The notes below the pieces were generated by a model. The model saw nothing but the letters and a program-made list of their open reading frames with translations. It did not search any database and was not told where the DNA came from. This document shows, piece by piece, positions 29,142-39,232 of a DNA stretch of 64,000 bases (position 1 is the stretch's first letter; each line of letters opens with the position of its first letter). Both the position numbers and the translations under genes were made by a program. This DNA comes from Neoarius graeffei (lineage: Eukaryota > Chordata > Actinopteri > Siluriformes > Ariidae). The DNA lies in contig NC_083577.1 in the NCBI RefSeq assembly GCF_027579695.1, forward strand, positions 66,235,741 to 66,299,740. Direction: 5' to 3'.

Positions 29142-29506
29142 CCAAATCATCATCTGAGGGATGTGTTGGCTGAAAACGTATTCATAAAATTGTTTCTTTC
29201 ACTGGCCAGAAATGTGGCACTGGAAAAAGAGAAACAAACCTTTGCCAAACTTTGAACATAGAAATCACTCCAGCAATACAGAACACCGGGTCAGCGCGAA
29301 AGAAACAAGAATCATCAGGAGATGACATATTCCCCCCAGGCCCCCACATGAAACCCTACTCCAAATTTTCCTAAGTTTAAATGGTTGCCATAGAAATACG
29401 GAAAAAATAAAAATCACAGAAATCCCAAAATGTCAAAAGGAAGGCACAACTCCTCTAGTCACTTAACATAACTGTCAGGTTTCATGAAAAAATTCCTAAT
29501 AGTTTT

Positions 29507-29757
29507 TAATCCCCCGCTGGCCGAAAGGCCCGAATGGGGATTATGTCATGGCGATGTCCGTCCGTCTGTCCTGAGAAGGGTACTCACCTTCTCGACTCCT
29601 CACAATTTTTGGAGGAATTTCACGAAACTTGACAGGATTCTTTGTTGTAAGTCAATAATACGCATATTGCAATTTCGTTCAATTCAGTCGCATTTTACCA
29701 GAATTATGGCACAGTTGCCAGCGGGGGATATTGTGCTCTCAGAGCACTCTTGTTGAG
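29507..29757 (-). mobile_element. Single copy of the ATCCCCCGCTGG repeat family
   Basis: It begins ATCCCCCGCTGGCCGAAAGG and ends CCAGCGGGGGATATTGTGCT, followed by a CAGAGCACTCTTG-like tail, with a GTCCGTCCGTCTGTCC motif inside. The same ends bound the tandem array at 35527-37682 in the opposite orientation. The class is not identified. Confidence 0.7.
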
Positions 29758-30359
29758 TTATGCTCCGGAAACTAAAATGTTTACAGACGGACGGACAGAC
29801 AGAACGATAGCTATATCTCTCCGAATTATATGCCAGAGGGATAATTATTAGATACTTATATAAATAACTCATTCAAAATGTTTTCTGTATTGCATACAAG
29901 TGTTTATTTTCTCTTTTTTTGTTTCCTGGTCCACATTTTTAGAACACTTAGCATTTGTGCAGTACCATGGCTCTGTCCGGTGGCTCAGTTTTCTGTCTGG
30001 CGACTTAATTTAGCAGCTCGCATCTCGAGAAGAATGCTGCCTGCAACCCAAAACACACTGCATGTTAAGTTTGCTTCCTGCAGTTGAATCAATTCAGGAT
30101 TGAATCTCTTTCTCACTGTGCGAGAGTTCGATCGGAACTGAACTGACCGTCCTGATCAGATGATCCCAGGCTGGTTATTTTGGTCTCGACCTGAATGCAA
30201 TTGCCAAAGTGAACTGCAGCAAAGAGGAAAACGCACCAGAAATATGCTCACTTGATTCAAAGCCTAAGCAGATCATCCCTAGGAAATTTTAAATACCTAT
30301 CAACATGTGTTCAACTAGAAATGAACTTGCTTTTTAACAACCGTGTTATTATATACAAT
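29758..30359. other. Non-coding, nothing recognised
   Basis: No coding exon or known repeat end was identified. Confidence 0.35.
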
Positions 30360-30515
30360 TATACAATCATTCATTCATTCATCTTCAGCAAACGTTTCAT
30401 CTCAGTCAGGGTCACTGTGGATCTGGAGCTTTTCCCAGAAACATTGGGCACGAGGTAAGAATTCATCCTTGATGTTACTGCCAGACCATTACAGACCACG
30501 CACACACATACAGGG
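30360..30515 (+). mobile_element. Fragment of a fish SINE/retroelement tail
   Basis: CATTCATTCATCTTCAGCAA, GTCAGGGTCACTGTGGATCT and AACATTGGGCACGAGG are recognisable pieces of a very common fish repeat. Both ends are lost. Confidence 0.6.
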
Positions 30516-30682
30516 TTCTAACTAGGCCTTTTCAGTGTACTGGGCCGATACATAATGTTTCCTTTCGGCTACGCCCACAATATTGCCCACACACCTGTAA
30601 AAGTTGCCGCTACACTAATAAAATAAAAAGACTGGTCAATCTTGAAAATGTGGTCTTTGGTTTAATTTTCTCTTGTTATCCC

Positions 30683-31043
30683 TGGGGTGGCACGGTGGTG
30701 TAGTGGTTAGCACTGTCGCCTCACAGCAAGAAGGTTCTGGGTTCGAGCCCAGTGACTGACGAGGGCCTTTGTGTGTGGAGTTTGCATGTTCTCCCTGTGT
30801 CTGTGTGGGTTTCCTCCGGGTGCTCCGGTTTCACCCACAATCCAAAGACATGCAGGTTAGGTTAACTGGTGGCTCTAAATTGACCGTAGGTGTGAATGTG
30901 AGTGTGAATAGTTGTTTGTCTCTATGTGTCAGCCCTGTGATGATCTGGCGACTTGTCCAGGGTGTACCCCGCCTCTCAGCTGGGATAGGCTCCAGCTTGC
31001 CCGCGACCCTGCACAGGATAAACGGTTATGGATAATGGATGGA
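30683..31043 (+). mobile_element. tRNA-derived SINE, full length
   Basis: It starts TGGGGTGGCACGGTGGTGTA and has the B-box-like GGGTTCGAGCC and the tail ATAATGGATGGA. A perfect 10-bp target duplication, TTGTTATCCC, lies at 30673-30682 and 31044-31053. Confidence 0.93.
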
Positions 31044-31690
31044 TTGTTATCCCCACAGGGTGGTGATAGCGTGCCACCATGCGAATGTTCTACATTCGGA
31101 CATACTCCACTCTCTGTCCATGTAAGCGCCCAGTGCACAGCTGCCCGAGTAGTTCCATGTGGAGATTGTCACTGATCATGCTACTCAGGTTTACCTCCTT
31201 CCTTATGCTGTGTTCACGGTAAAGTGCCATCCATGTTAAGAGGCGCTTATGCGCCATGCACGTAATATGTGATGGCGTTTTTTTTTTTTTTTATGATGCA
31301 ACATGATTCACTGAAAGTGTTGGAGTAACGGTCAGATATGAGTCAGATCTGGATTGTCCTGTATTGTAATTGAACGGCTGAAGCCGAAAATAAAGCTGAC
31401 ACTTGGTGAACATCAACTGGTTGTTTTATTCTTATTCCATAAATATGTCACCAATATAGGTGAATATTAATTATAACAAGTCTTCGATCAAAAACAGTCA
31501 CAGCAACTTTTGGGGAAACAAAAAAATCTCATTAATATTACCAAAACAGAGTGACTTTCAGGGAGGCCTGCAAGTGCCAGGAAACGTATTAGAACAGTGT
31601 TTCCCAACCACTGGGCCTCGAAGCGCCATCCAGTGGGCCGCAATTTTTTTTTCCAAGTTGAAGCTAATTTTTGATTTGCAGTAGGGTACA

Positions 31691-32450
31691 ATTGCTGGGT
31701 TGCATCTGACATCACATCCGCCTCATTAAGCTATGGTCACACTACAGCTCGCGATGCTTTGCTATGGGTTATTGATGAAAATGAGGCATTTTGGCAGCGA
31801 TGCATGGTGATATACATGTGAGCTAAAAGTTGTGGTCACACAGCAGGTGAAGACTTGACTGTCACACCTTCGCGCGCTTGAATATGGCACAGCTCGAGCA
31901 CCACACACTCTTGGGACCCAGTTGTTATGGGAAACACCTGATACTGATTTGAGCGCAATCAGCGCACACAGATACGGACGCTGTTTTCACAGAAGTGCTG
32001 CGAAGTATCATCATTATCACGGTCACATTTGTTTCCAGCCATGTTTATAACACTGTTTAAATACTCTGCTTTATGATTCTCCTTTGCTTTTGTTTTTGTA
32101 AATATCACGCCTGCTAATAAACACTCTTCCTGCACTTCCATCCATCTACCGCCATCTATCTTGTAGTGTCCTGATCCCCAGATCTTTAACCCAGCCACAT
32201 ATAAAAAGTTGCACTCCTCCATGCTCTTCCAGGTTTTCATCTGTGCGTCCGTGTAGAACGATGTCTGCAGCACCAGGTAGTTTGAGATGTCAGGGAACTC
32301 AACGGATGGATAATTTTCCAACTCATAGGAAAAATCCTTCTTTCTTAGCGTGTAAGGATCTAATCCCATTGCGTGGTTTCTATATCCACTTCTTTTGAGT
32401 ATACTTCTTGGTTTTATTAACTTGCTTGTTTGCACACACAAACATGGCAA
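31691..32450 (-). mobile_element. SWIM/YqaJ-type transposon, copy 2 (partial)
   Basis: TTGCTGGGTTGCATCTGACA near 31691, followed by a TCACATCCGCCTCATTA stretch, matches the right end of the 1314-3859 element. The gene remnant runs inward on the minus strand. The opposite end was not found. Confidence 0.6.
31959..32450 (-). pseudogene. Exon-1 remnant of the SWIM/YqaJ-type transposon protein
   Basis: An open stretch includes DPYTLRKKDFSYELENYP, FPDISNYLVLQTSFYTDAQM and WKSMEECNF, homologous to the exons at 1453-1693 and 34924-35271. It has no ATG in frame at its apparent start (TTG). After about residue 85 it no longer resembles the other copies. It still carries the segment that is deleted from the copy at 1561. 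It is probably non-functional. Confidence 0.6.
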
Positions 32451-32801
32451 TAAGTTATTGTGTTAATGGACCAGACTCCACTTTTAGATCATTAATCCCT
32501 TTTGACTGAGAACACCCTGCATGAATGGTTTGGCTTCTGGCACATCCATACAGTTTTAAATACAATACCTACGATTAAAAACAGTTTGTTTTTATTTATT
32601 GCATTTATTTAATTCCTGGGCTCCCATCTGTAACAGGGAGTGATGCTGCATCCCATTAATACACTTTACAGTAGATTATTAGATTCTAATAGAACAGATG
32701 AGCCAAAATAATTGGGGATTTTTTTTAATAGGCCCCAACTCGTTGCAAATATGAATAGATAGGCCTCAAAGTAGAAAAGATTGAGAAACCCTGCACTAGA
32801 A

Positions 32802-33718
32802 TGCACCTCCAAACATGTAGAACCCGTAAGCTTTCGGAGGCCTAAGGCGGCTCCCGAATCACTGGCCATTATGACTGGTTTCATTACGCTGATATTTTGG
32901 ACATAGTTGTACACTCATTCACAACTGGGGACAAAGGGAGAACATGCACAACTCCACACTGACCGTAACCCGAGATCAGAGGTGTAAGTTATGAGATAGG
33001 AACGCGACCCACTGTCCCTTCATGCTGCCTCATATACCATACAGATGCATGTAACTGCAAGTGCTGGTGTGGTTCCTGCAGCATGTTTCCACAAACTGTG
33101 TACATTCCCTGTCAAGTGGAACAAACTTTGTTCCACTCCAAAATTCGCACCAGTTTGCTTTGTGCAGAGACCTCGCCTACTTCAACACATCTGATCGCAA
33201 CGATTACACAGTAAATTGGTCAATGTCAGTAATTTGTAGTTTGACAGCTTCAGCTTTACTCTCGTCATTCTGTACAGCGGTTAAGTGGCGTCATCCAGCT
33301 GTCTGCACTCCAGTACTCTAATTAGCATCGAACACACACCGCCAGCTACATTAACATCAAGCAATACTAATGGTTCTAGCTTTTTAAACAGGTTGTACAT
33401 AGACCCTTTAAGTTCTATGTTATGATTTTTTTTCTCTCAAAGTTATTTATTTACTGGCTTTTAAAATGTTTTGATATTTGCCTCGACTTGGTTTAAAGCG
33501 ATTAACCAGGAAATTTTGAAATTATTGGGTTATGAAATGTCATCATTATACATTAATACAAGATGTTCAGGATGAAAAAAATTAAGCCAACTTTAGCTTA
33601 AAAAACATGTTAAAGTTGTAACATCAGTCCGTTGGGCCATTTCCCCAGGTGTGGCCATACTGGATTAGCCAGATACATGGATGTATTAGGATACGAAAAC
33701 GAGGGGGGCGCTGAGTGA
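32802..33718. other. Non-coding, nothing recognised
   Basis: No transposon ends or exons were identified. A 33.1-33.3 kb plus-strand frame shows no domain. Confidence 0.35.
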
Positions 33719-33905
33719 CGTAGGATTCCGCGAGAAAACTTTATTCCTGGAAAAAGCAGCAAATTGTGCATTGAGCATTTTACAGAAGATTGTTTTGTGG
33801 AGGACTTGCATGAAAAAAATCACTGAGAAGAAGCGAGACACGGGACAGAAACAACAACTGAAGCCAGACACGATCTTGACTTTGTTTCACCACAAAACAC
33901 CGACA
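33719..33905 (+). pseudogene. THAP-type zinc finger remnant
   Basis: The frame reads KSSKLCIEHFTEDCFVEDL at 33752-33808, which matches the C-x2-H half of the C2CH THAP DNA-binding domain. A TGA at 33824-33826 and a shift follow, and a LKPDTILTLF-like segment resumes in another frame. The N-terminal Cys pair is missing. THAP domains occur in host proteins and in P, Kolobok and related transposases, so the source is uncertain. Confidence 0.65.
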
Positions 33906-34167
33906 GCATGACAGTATACCATGTCACGCTTCAAACTGATGAAAGATAAGCAGGTAAATACATAATTTTTAAATAAACAGGCAATAACCTAGTCACTACT
34001 TTATTTTTGATTCTTTTTCCATTACTGCATTGCCATAATTTTTGTGGAGAAATGCAAACAAATTGACCGAGAAGTTACGCTAGACCATAATATTATACTA
34101 TTGAGGTATTTCACCTGACGTCACAGGGTCACGTGACGCCCCGGTGTCCACCATTTTGGACGGCAAG

Positions 34168-34735
34168 CTAGCTAATGTCAACAACATAGTAGCTGGTATG
34201 TTACTGTAGCAATATTTACGTTCAGTCATTTGGATGACTGTTAAAACCTTTCAGTCTCAAGTTTTTCCTTTACTGGATTTACTAGTTTACTGAGCTAGCG
34301 CGCGATGGCTCCCGGCTCGGCCGGCGAGCGCGCGATGGCTCCCGGCTCGGCCGGCGAGCGCGCGATGGCTCCCGGCTCGGCCGGCGAGCGCGCGATGGCT
34401 CCCGGCTCGGCCGGCGAGCGCGCGATGGCTCCCGGCTCGGCCGGCGAGCGCGCGATGGCTCCCGGCTCGGCCGGAGAGCGCGCGATGGCTCCCGGCTCGG
34501 CCGGAGAGCGCGCGATGGCTCCCGGCTCGGCCGGAGAGCGCGCGATGGCTCCCGGCTCGGCCGGAGAGCGCGCGATGGCTCCCGGCTCGGCCGGAGAGCG
34601 CGCGATGGCTCAGTAAACTAGTAAATCCAGTAAAGGAAAAACTTGAGACTGAAAGGTTTTAACAGTCATCCAAATGACTGAACGTAAATATTGCTACAGT
34701 AACATACCAGCTACTATGTTGTTGACATTAGCTAG
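34168..34735. repeat. Perfect 128-bp inverted repeat with a 312-bp loop
   Basis: The left arm 34168-34295 and the right arm 34608-34735 are exact reverse complements by my reading, with no mismatch in 128 bp. The loop is the 30-bp minisatellite. The right arm continues into sequence leading to the transposon exon, so the left arm looks like an inverted copy of internal sequence. Confidence 0.93.
34296..34616. repeat. 30-bp minisatellite, 10.4 copies
   Basis: The GC-rich unit contains GCGCGATGGCTCCCGGCTCG. The first five units have GGCGAG and the last five GGAGAG at one position, a clean boundary. One frame translates to repeats of MAPGSAGERA, and the variant is synonymous, but a unit of 30 bp keeps any frame open, so coding is not implied. 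Confidence 0.97.
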
Positions 34736-34923
34736 TGCTAACAGCTAGTTGCTAATACACTGCTACAACTACACAGACCCTAATAATACAGTTCTTGGTC
34801 ATTGCCTGGTAACAGCAAATTTATAACGGGCCATGTCTCAACAGACTAAGAAGTTATTTCAATGACATTTAATAACATTTTGTTTATCCTGAGGACCGAA
34901 AGTAAATGAAAATGTGAACAAAC

Positions 34924-35271
34924 CTTAGCTGTAATAAGATGGCGACCACCGGCTCCAGGGACGACCCGCTGATGTAGGCATGTTACCCAGCCTGACACAA
35001 AATATTTGTAGGCATCCAAACTCGTATACGCTTTCAGATCAATACCTGTGTATGGCGATGGGTTTTTAACGACATAGGTATACAGATCATGTGGGCCGAA
35101 GTCAGGTAAAGACGAGGGCTTCGTGTACTTCCGTACGTCAGTGAACAATCCTGGTGGAAGCAGGTAAATGTCGTTCTCTAAGCCTGCTAACCTCAATTTT
35201 TGCAAATACCTCTCCCTCTGCTCGCCCTGTAAATGCCCTACGTCGCTGGATAGTGAAGGTGTTTTCTGCAT
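34924..35271 (-). CDS. Exon 1 of the SWIM/YqaJ-type transposon protein (open, fragment)
   Basis: An ATG at 35271 opens a frame of 116 codons ending HLITAK, directly followed by the donor GTTTGT. The residues RERYLQKL, FTDVRKYTKPSSLPDF and LDAYKYFVSGWV align with the copies at 1453 and 32396. The splice point is in phase 0, as in copy 1. No exon 2 with the CxC motif is seen downstream on the minus strand before the palindrome, so the gene is truncated. It could be a remnant that is still transcribed, but that is not shown. Confidence 0.5.
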
Positions 35272-36428
35272 CTCGCTCCTTTTTCATTTATGTTTTTCGT
35301 TTGTCGCCTTCCTCGCATTCAAACTGATTCGAGCCGTGCCGTCCAAAATGGCAGCGTCACATGACTTGGTCACGTGAGTGAAATACCTCAATAGTCTAGT
35401 ATAGCATGCACTTGTACACCTCTGCTGTGCTCGTGGAAAATGACATCACGCACGATGGAGTTATAGCAGCCTCCCTGACAAAAAACAGTCCCGTCTATTT
35501 TCATCACTTTTGTGATTATATCGTTAAGAAACAAGAGTGCTCGGAGAGTACAATATCCCCCGCTGGCAACTATGCCGTAACTCTGGTAAAAATGTAAACA
35601 AATTTAACAAAATTATAATCTGTATATTACTAACAGATAACAAAGAATCCTGTCAAGTTTCATGAAATTCCTCCAAAAATTGTGAGAGGAGTTGATTTCA
35701 GAAGGCGAGTACCCTTCCCAGGACGGACAGACGGACGGACATCGCCACGACATAATCCCCCTTCGGGCCTTTCAGCCAGCGGGGGATAAAAATTGTGAGG
35801 GAAACTGATTTCAGAAAGCAAGCACACCTTAATGAAATTGCCAAAGTACAAGTTTGATAATAATCAAGGACATAATTCTGGTCAAATTTGCCCAAATTAA
35901 ATGAAATTTCAATATGTGTATAACTGTCATATAACAAAGCCTTTTGCCAAGTTGAAATTCCTCCACAAATTGTGAGAGGAGTTGATTTCAGAAGAATGTT
36001 CACCCTCATGAAATTGTCAAAGTACAAGTTATTTAATCAAGGGTCAAAACTCTGGTAAAATTCTCACAAAGGAAATTAAATTGCAATATGCGTATTACCG
36101 TCATATAACAAGGCCTTTTGCCAAGCTTCGAGAAATTCGCCCAAAAATTGTGAGAGGAGTTGCTTTCAGAAGGCAAGCACACCTTCATGAAATTGTGAAA
36201 GTACAAGGTTGTTAATCAAGGGCTGTAAACTCTGGTAAAATGCAACTGAATTGAACAAAATAACAATATGCGTACTACCGACATATAACAATGCCTCTTG
36301 TCAAGTTTCATGAAATTCCTCCAAAAACTGTGAGAGGAGTTGATTTCAGAAGGAAAACACACTCATGAAATTGTGAAAGTATAATTTTGTTAATCAAGGG
36401 CTGTAACTCTGGTAAAATGTGACTGAAT

Positions 36429-37503
36429 TTAAAGGAGAACTGAAGTCATTTTTAAACTTGCTTTATTTCTTAATTATCATGTTATTCAATTACGTTTTTG
36501 GTTTGAGTAACCTTATATCGTGACTCGTATTGGCAACTAATTGCAATTAAATATTATACTTATCGGCCTATTCGGTTTTTAGCCGTGTTGAATTTAGTTC
36601 GTTTGGTCCACGGCAGGCGTCACTTATCGGCGTGATCTTCACGAGACTTGTGCGAGACTTCGAAATGTAAAGTGTCAGCCAGGTGTCAGTGCCGCCATTT
36701 TGAAAACTGTTTTCCAAACGAAATGTTGCACAAAAATGAGTTTAAATGACAATTACTGCCTACTTTTTTCAAATTTTCCTGATTGCTATCAAAACAAACA
36801 AAACTTCCGGCTTGATCACATCAGCGTTCGAAAGAGGGCGTGCATGTCTTTTGACAACGTTGGCAGATGTTGGTCACTTTGATTTCTGCTGTACGTTTTA
36901 CTTCTGGAGGCACGGTGGTGTAGTGGTTAGCGCTGTCGCCTCATAGCAAGAAGGTCCGGGTTCGAGCCCCGTGGCCGGCAAGGGCCTTTCTGTGCGGAGT
37001 TTGCATGTTCTCCCCGTGTCCGCATGGGTTTCCTCCGGGTGCTCCGGTTTCCCCCACAGTCCAAAGACATGCAGGTTAGGTTAACTGGTGACTCTAAATT
37101 GAGCGTAGGTGTGAATGTGAGTGTGAATGGTTGTCTGTGTCTATGTGTCAGCCCTGTGATGACCTGGCGACTTGTCCAGGGTGTACCCCGCCTTTCGCCC
37201 GTAGTCAGCTGAGATAGGCTCCAGCTTGCCTGCGACCCTGTAGAACAGGATAAAGCGGCTACAGATAATGAGATGAGATGAGACGTTTTACTTCCATCCT
37301 ACGATGTCTCGCACAGGTCTCAACGAATCTCGTTTACGGCCGTTGCTTTGACAAATGGACTGATATATTACATAGCATATTTCAAACACTCATAACTTCC
37401 TACAGCAGTGACAAAATAGCTATCAAAATGCATCCCTATATTTAATAAAATGAGATAAATAGAATTTTGATAATAAAAAAATTTGACTTCAGTTCCCCTT
37501 TAA
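36429..37503. mobile_element. TTAA-flanked MITE, copy 1, with a SINE inside
   Basis: The ends AGGAGAACTGAAGTCATTTT and the inverse of AGGGGAACTGAAGTCAAATT are flanked by TTAA on both sides. It is homologous to 45723-46410 and has a SINE at 36905-37283. It is inserted in the ~179-bp array. Confidence 0.88.
36905..37283 (+). mobile_element. tRNA-derived SINE, full length
   Basis: A perfect 11-bp duplication CGTTTTACTTC lies at 36894-36904 and 37284-37294. The related MITE at 45723 has a single CGTTTTACTTC at about 46187, which is the empty site. The tail is GATAATGAGATGAGATGAGA. Confidence 0.96.
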
Positions 37504-37682
37504 CGAAATTGCAATATGCGTATTACTGACATATAACAAAGAATCCTGCTGAGTTTTGTGAAATCCCTCCAAAAATTGTGAGAGGAGTTGATTTCAGAAG
37601 GTGAGTACCCTTCCCTGGACGGACGGACGGACAGAAACCGCCACGACATAACCTTTGGGCCTTTCAGCCAGCGGGGAATAAA

Positions 37683-38063
37683 AATTCAACATGCAGCTTT
37701 TTTATAAAGGACAGATATAAAGATTTACTTTTAGCTTTATTTGTTTATTTGCTGGATTTTTTTTCTTTAAAAGGTTTCCTTGAAAAGGGACAAACCGAAG
37801 AACCCTTTAAGAGGAAATGTAATGCCCTGGTTTGTACATGTTGTGGTTTGTAATAGTGAAGCCCATGAGCAAAGTGATGCATCAGATTGTTCAGTCTCCT
37901 CTAGACATATACTCTTGATAATCGTATAGTCAGACACAAGGCTCAGCACTGACCTTCGATTCCCCCAGATAATCAGAGATTGAGGGTATTTTACTGTCTG
38001 CATGAATCGATGCAACATTACAACCATCCCTAAGCCTAAAACTCGCTCGTACTGATATCATTC
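37683..38063. other. Non-coding, nothing recognised
   Basis: AT-rich sequence between the array and the GAATGC element. Confidence 0.35.
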
Positions 38064-39232
38064 AAGGCCCCATCACACTTATTCAGAATTAGCAGGAATC
38101 AAGCAGAACCAGCCAGAATGAAAAATTTTTCTAAATTCGTGCCACATTCGGGCGGGAATTTCAAACTGACCAACATTCTTAAGCCTAGGTCACAACCGGA
38201 CGTACGATTTTTTTGGCTGTGCGATTTTTGGCGTTTCCCAAATCGCTGCGTTTTTTTTGTTCGTGGAGAAAGACGCACGTTGGCCGTAAGTTTGTCTTGC
38301 AACCTGAAAAAAACGTAAGCGCCCGTAGAGTTTGTTTGACATGACAAAGAACCTCTGCGGCTGGTCTGCGGCCAGTCTACGGCTTGAAAATCAGCACGTC
38401 ACACGCGCGCCCTCCATGCGTTTCACGTGCGCCCCTTGCGTTTTTTGCACGTAGACCGGCCGTAGGAGCACGTACGGCCGGTTGTGACCTAGGCTTTACA
38501 GCTTTGTAAGAATGCCGTTCGAATACTTAGAATATGCTTCAAACCCACCTCGAATGATTCTTGCACATTCCGGGTGTATTAGCTTTCGAATGCAGTTCAA
38601 ATGTAGTTGGAAAACAGTAGGAATACCTAGAATGCTGTTAGAATGCAGTAAGAATATTAAGAATGCACTTCGAATACCGTACGAGTGCGGTTCGATTGCT
38701 GCCCGAATACCACCCGAAGTCTGGTCTGAAGGTGCCTCGAATGCTGTACGAATTCACCTCAAATGCAGTCAGAATGCTCCTGGAATAGCCGCCGAATATG
38801 TTTTGAACGTCTAAGAATTCAAAGAGAATGCAGCTCGAATACTTAGAACGTACTTTCGAATATCCCGGAATAAGAATTTTCATTCTGACGTCATTCCGGC
38901 TCATTCAAGGCACATTCGGGACATTCTGTCAGGATTTGAAGTGGCTTGCCATTTCGATTTTTCCCTCGAACGCGATTAGAATGTTTCGAATGCTGTTGGA
39001 ATGCCATAAGAATATTTAGAATGCAGTCAGTATGCAGTTAGAATACAATTCAAATACCGTTCGATATTTCTCCTCTTCGAATGCACCTTGACTGTTTTGA
39101 GCATGAGCAAATGTTTGGAATGCACTCAGAATGAAGTCAGAATTTTTAGAATGCACTTAGAATATCCCGGAATATACGAAGAATTTTCATTCCGACGGCA
39201 TTCCGGCTCATTCCGCCTCTAATGTGACTACC
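38064..39232. mobile_element. Putative non-autonomous element built of an 11-bp-period GAATGC repeat
   Basis: From about 38500 to 39190 GAATGC-type words recur at a step of about 11 bp (10-12), with consensus GAATGC-NTNN-type spacing. Before an insertion at 38182 a shorter GAAT-type series has a step of about 10 bp. The outer ends CATCACACTTATTC and the inverse AGTCACATTAGAGGC are weakly inverted. The boundary and class are uncertain. Confidence 0.6.
38182..38495. mobile_element. MITE with TTA target duplication
   Basis: AGCCTAGGTCACAACCGGAC and the inverse of AGCCTAGGTCACAACCGGCC are terminal inverted repeats flanked by TTA (38179-38181, 38496-38498), as left by Harbinger-type transposases. 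It interrupts the GAATGC element. Confidence 0.85.

Larger units (their letters stand above)
31595..32793. mobile_element. hAT-type element, containing a SWIM/YqaJ transposon piece
   Basis: The ends CAGTGTTTCCCAACCACTGG and the inverse of CAGGGTTTCTCAATCTTTTC are hAT-like. The flanking 8-mers TATTAGAA (31587-31594) and CACTAGAA (32794-32801) match at six of eight positions. The interior holds the end of the other transposon at 31691. Confidence 0.7.
34101..35399 (-). mobile_element. SWIM/YqaJ-type transposon, copy 3, with internal palindrome
   Basis: CTATTGAGGTATTTCACCTG at the left and the inverse of CTATTGAGGTATTTCACTCA at the right form terminal inverted repeats followed by ACGTGAC-type motifs. 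The right end is the 5' end of the gene. The left half has been replaced by a perfect inverted repeat around a minisatellite. No target duplication is clear. Confidence 0.75.
35527..37682 (+). repeat. Tandem array of ~179-bp units, ends ATCCCCCGCTGG...CCAGCGGGGAAT
   Basis: The TGTGAGAGGAGTTGATTTCA block starts near 35679, 35791, 35969, 36147 and 36327, giving steps of 112, 178, 178 and 180 bp, and again near 37575 after an insertion. The outer ends match the single copy at 29507-29757. Near 35775-35787 the array contains an internal copy of the terminal CCAGCGGGGGAT. Confidence 0.85.

Noticed and set aside
32041..32170. LTR end suggested by AATAAACACTCTTCCTGCAC
   Set aside because: It lies within the transposon gene remnant on the other strand and no LTR pair is present.
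34305..34616. Protein of MAPGSAGERA repeats
   Set aside because: The 30-bp unit keeps any stop-free frame open, there is no splice or domain context, and the array sits in a hairpin loop.
34296..34616. CRISPR array
   Set aside because: The repeats are contiguous without variable spacers, and this is vertebrate DNA.
36905..36990. True tRNA gene
   Set aside because: A/B-box-like motifs are present, but the sequence is the head of a SINE with a target duplication and no cloverleaf was confirmed.
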